Below are positions 5,356-5,978 of a DNA stretch of 5,978 bases, in pieces. This stretch comes from Actinomycetes bacterium (GTDB taxonomy: Bacteria; Actinomycetota; Acidimicrobiia; Acidimicrobiales; Acidimicrobiaceae): NCBI GenBank assembly GCA_021819025.1, contig JAKASN010000138.1:1-5978 (forward strand), written 5' to 3'. How positions within the stretch are numbered: position 1 is the first letter of the stretch; every line of letters begins with the position of its first letter. Position numbers and translations under genes: made by a program. The notes beneath the pieces were generated by a model, which worked only from the letters and a program-made list of their open reading frames with translations, made no database searches and was not told where the DNA came from.

Positions 5356-5978
5356 GTTGCGACGTCGCGCAACTTTGATGTTGTGGTGATTGGCGGAGGA
5401 CCTGGTGGCTATGCTGCGGCTCTGTATGGCGCCAGCGCTGGGTTGTCCATTGCCGTCGTCGAGAAGGAAAAAGTAGGCGGCACGTGTCTGCACCGAGGTT
5501 GCATTCCAGCCAAGGAATTCCTGGAAACGGCGGCAGTTTTTCGAGCCGTCTCCGGCGCAGAGGAGTTTGGGGTTTTGGCGTCGCCTCCCAAGGTTAACTT
5601 CGCCACGAGCCAAAGTCGCAAACAGAAGGTGGTTGACCAACTCTGGAAAGGCCTTTCGGGTCTGATGAAGAGTCGCAAAATCGAAATTATTGAAGGGTTC
5701 GGTACCTACCTCGGAGACGGTCAGGTGCAAATCGACCAAGGTGAAGTGATCGTCGGCGATCATGTAATCCTTGCCGCTGGCTCACAGCCGCGCACGATTC
5801 CCGGGTTTGATATCGACGGAAAAGTGGTAATGACCTCGGACGAAGTGCTCTCGCTCACTTCGTTGCCTGGTAGCGTCGCGGTAATTGGGGGCGGGGCAAT
5901 CGGATGTGAATTTGCATCGATGATGTCAGATCTCGGCGTGCAGGTGACACTGCTTGAGGCGCTGCCGTCATTGCTCGC
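5353..5978 (+). CDS. lpdA: Dihydrolipoyl dehydrogenase (E3), 3' part cut by window end
   Basis: FAD- and NAD-dependent oxidoreductase that reoxidises lipoyl groups of 2-oxo-acid dehydrogenase or glycine cleavage complexes. The visible 208 residues, of about 460-480 expected, show the FAD-binding Rossmann fold FDVVVIGGGPGG (8-19), the redox-active disulfide GGTCLHRGCIPAK (42-54; C45, C50), the second FAD-contact segment VILAAGSQPRTIPG (138-151), and the start of the NAD-binding fold with GGGAIGCEF (179-187). The CLHRGC spacing is diagnostic for lipoamide dehydrogenases over glutathione or mercuric reductases, although other pyridine nucleotide-disulfide reductases remain possible until the C-terminal dimer domain with its HxxxxE is seen. 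The start is uncertain. GTG 5353 is the only nearby in-frame standard codon, but the Shine-Dalgarno position favours ACG 5362, which would give MSRNFDVVVIGGG. Confidence 0.88.
   Translation, partial: MVATSRNFDVVVIGGGPGGYAAALYGASAGLSIAVVEKEKVGGTCLHRGCIPAKEFLETAAVFRAVSGAEEFGVLASPPKVNFATSQSRKQKVVDQLWKGLSGLMKSRKIEIIEGFGTYLGDGQVQIDQGEVIVGDHVILAAGSQPRTIPGFDIDGKVVMTSDEVLSLTSLPGSVAVIGGGAIGCEFASMMSDLGVQVTLLEALPSLL

Noticed and set aside
5243..5389. 48-codon frame from GTG 5243 upstream of and overlapping the dehydrogenase
   Set aside because: No recognised family, its only Shine-Dalgarno-like bases (GGAG) touch the GTG with no spacing, and it overlaps the dehydrogenase start and the candidate promoter. 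It is most likely chance.
5302..5763. 153-residue minus-strand frame
   Set aside because: Antisense to the FAD-binding and disulfide region of the dehydrogenase, with no family resemblance.
1..5978. Search for a defence system, mobile element, CRISPR array or biosynthetic cluster
   Set aside because: All six genes belong to well-known metabolic, signalling or repair families, with no transposase, integrase, tandem repeat array or attachment-site duplication seen.

Overview
The window looks like ordinary chromosomal DNA from a high-to-moderate GC actinobacterium. Three things point there. It has a CofC/FbiD-type guanylyltransferase of coenzyme F420 synthesis. It has a class III adenylate cyclase whose N-terminal half resembles the regulatory domain of mycobacterial Rv1264. 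GTG and TTG starts are also very common: three genes start with GTG, one with TTG and one with ATG, and the start of the sixth is unsettled. F420 use together with only moderate GC would fit Acidimicrobiia, but that is an inference from gene content and was not tested by a search. I see no mobile element, CRISPR array, tRNA, rRNA or phage gene.

Layout. A complete AMP-forming acyl-CoA synthetase (27-1577, +) is followed by a 167-bp convergent gap with a weak terminator candidate. Two minus-strand genes come next: cofC (2530-3234), followed 26 bp downstream by a PIG-L/LmbE zinc deacetylase (1745-2503), very likely one operon. An 83-bp divergent intergenic region separates cofC from the adenylate cyclase (3318-4418, +). 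RNase HII, rnhB (4449-5102, +), begins 30 bp after the cyclase and is probably co-transcribed with it. A 250-bp leader with a plausible promoter precedes a dihydrolipoyl dehydrogenase (from about 5353, +), which runs off the right edge after about 208 residues.

How the genes relate. They do not form one pathway. The acyl-CoA synthetase activates carboxylic acids, and the lipoamide dehydrogenase is the E3 component of 2-oxo-acid dehydrogenase or glycine cleavage complexes. CofC supplies the guanylylated precursor of F420, and the deacetylase substrate cannot be read from sequence. The cyclase makes cAMP and probably has a built-in regulatory domain. RNase HII removes ribonucleotides from DNA.

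Four starts (acyl-CoA synthetase, deacetylase, cyclase, rnhB) each have a purine-rich Shine-Dalgarno sequence exactly 7 nt upstream. This consistency fixes the cyclase start at GTG 3318. It also exposes an anomaly at the dehydrogenase, where a very strong Shine-Dalgarno sequence overlaps the only upstream GTG and is instead correctly spaced for an in-frame ACG. I found no clear sign of a new multi-gene system. The items most worth a second look are the dehydrogenase start, the cyclase regulatory domain, and the cofC-deacetylase pairing.
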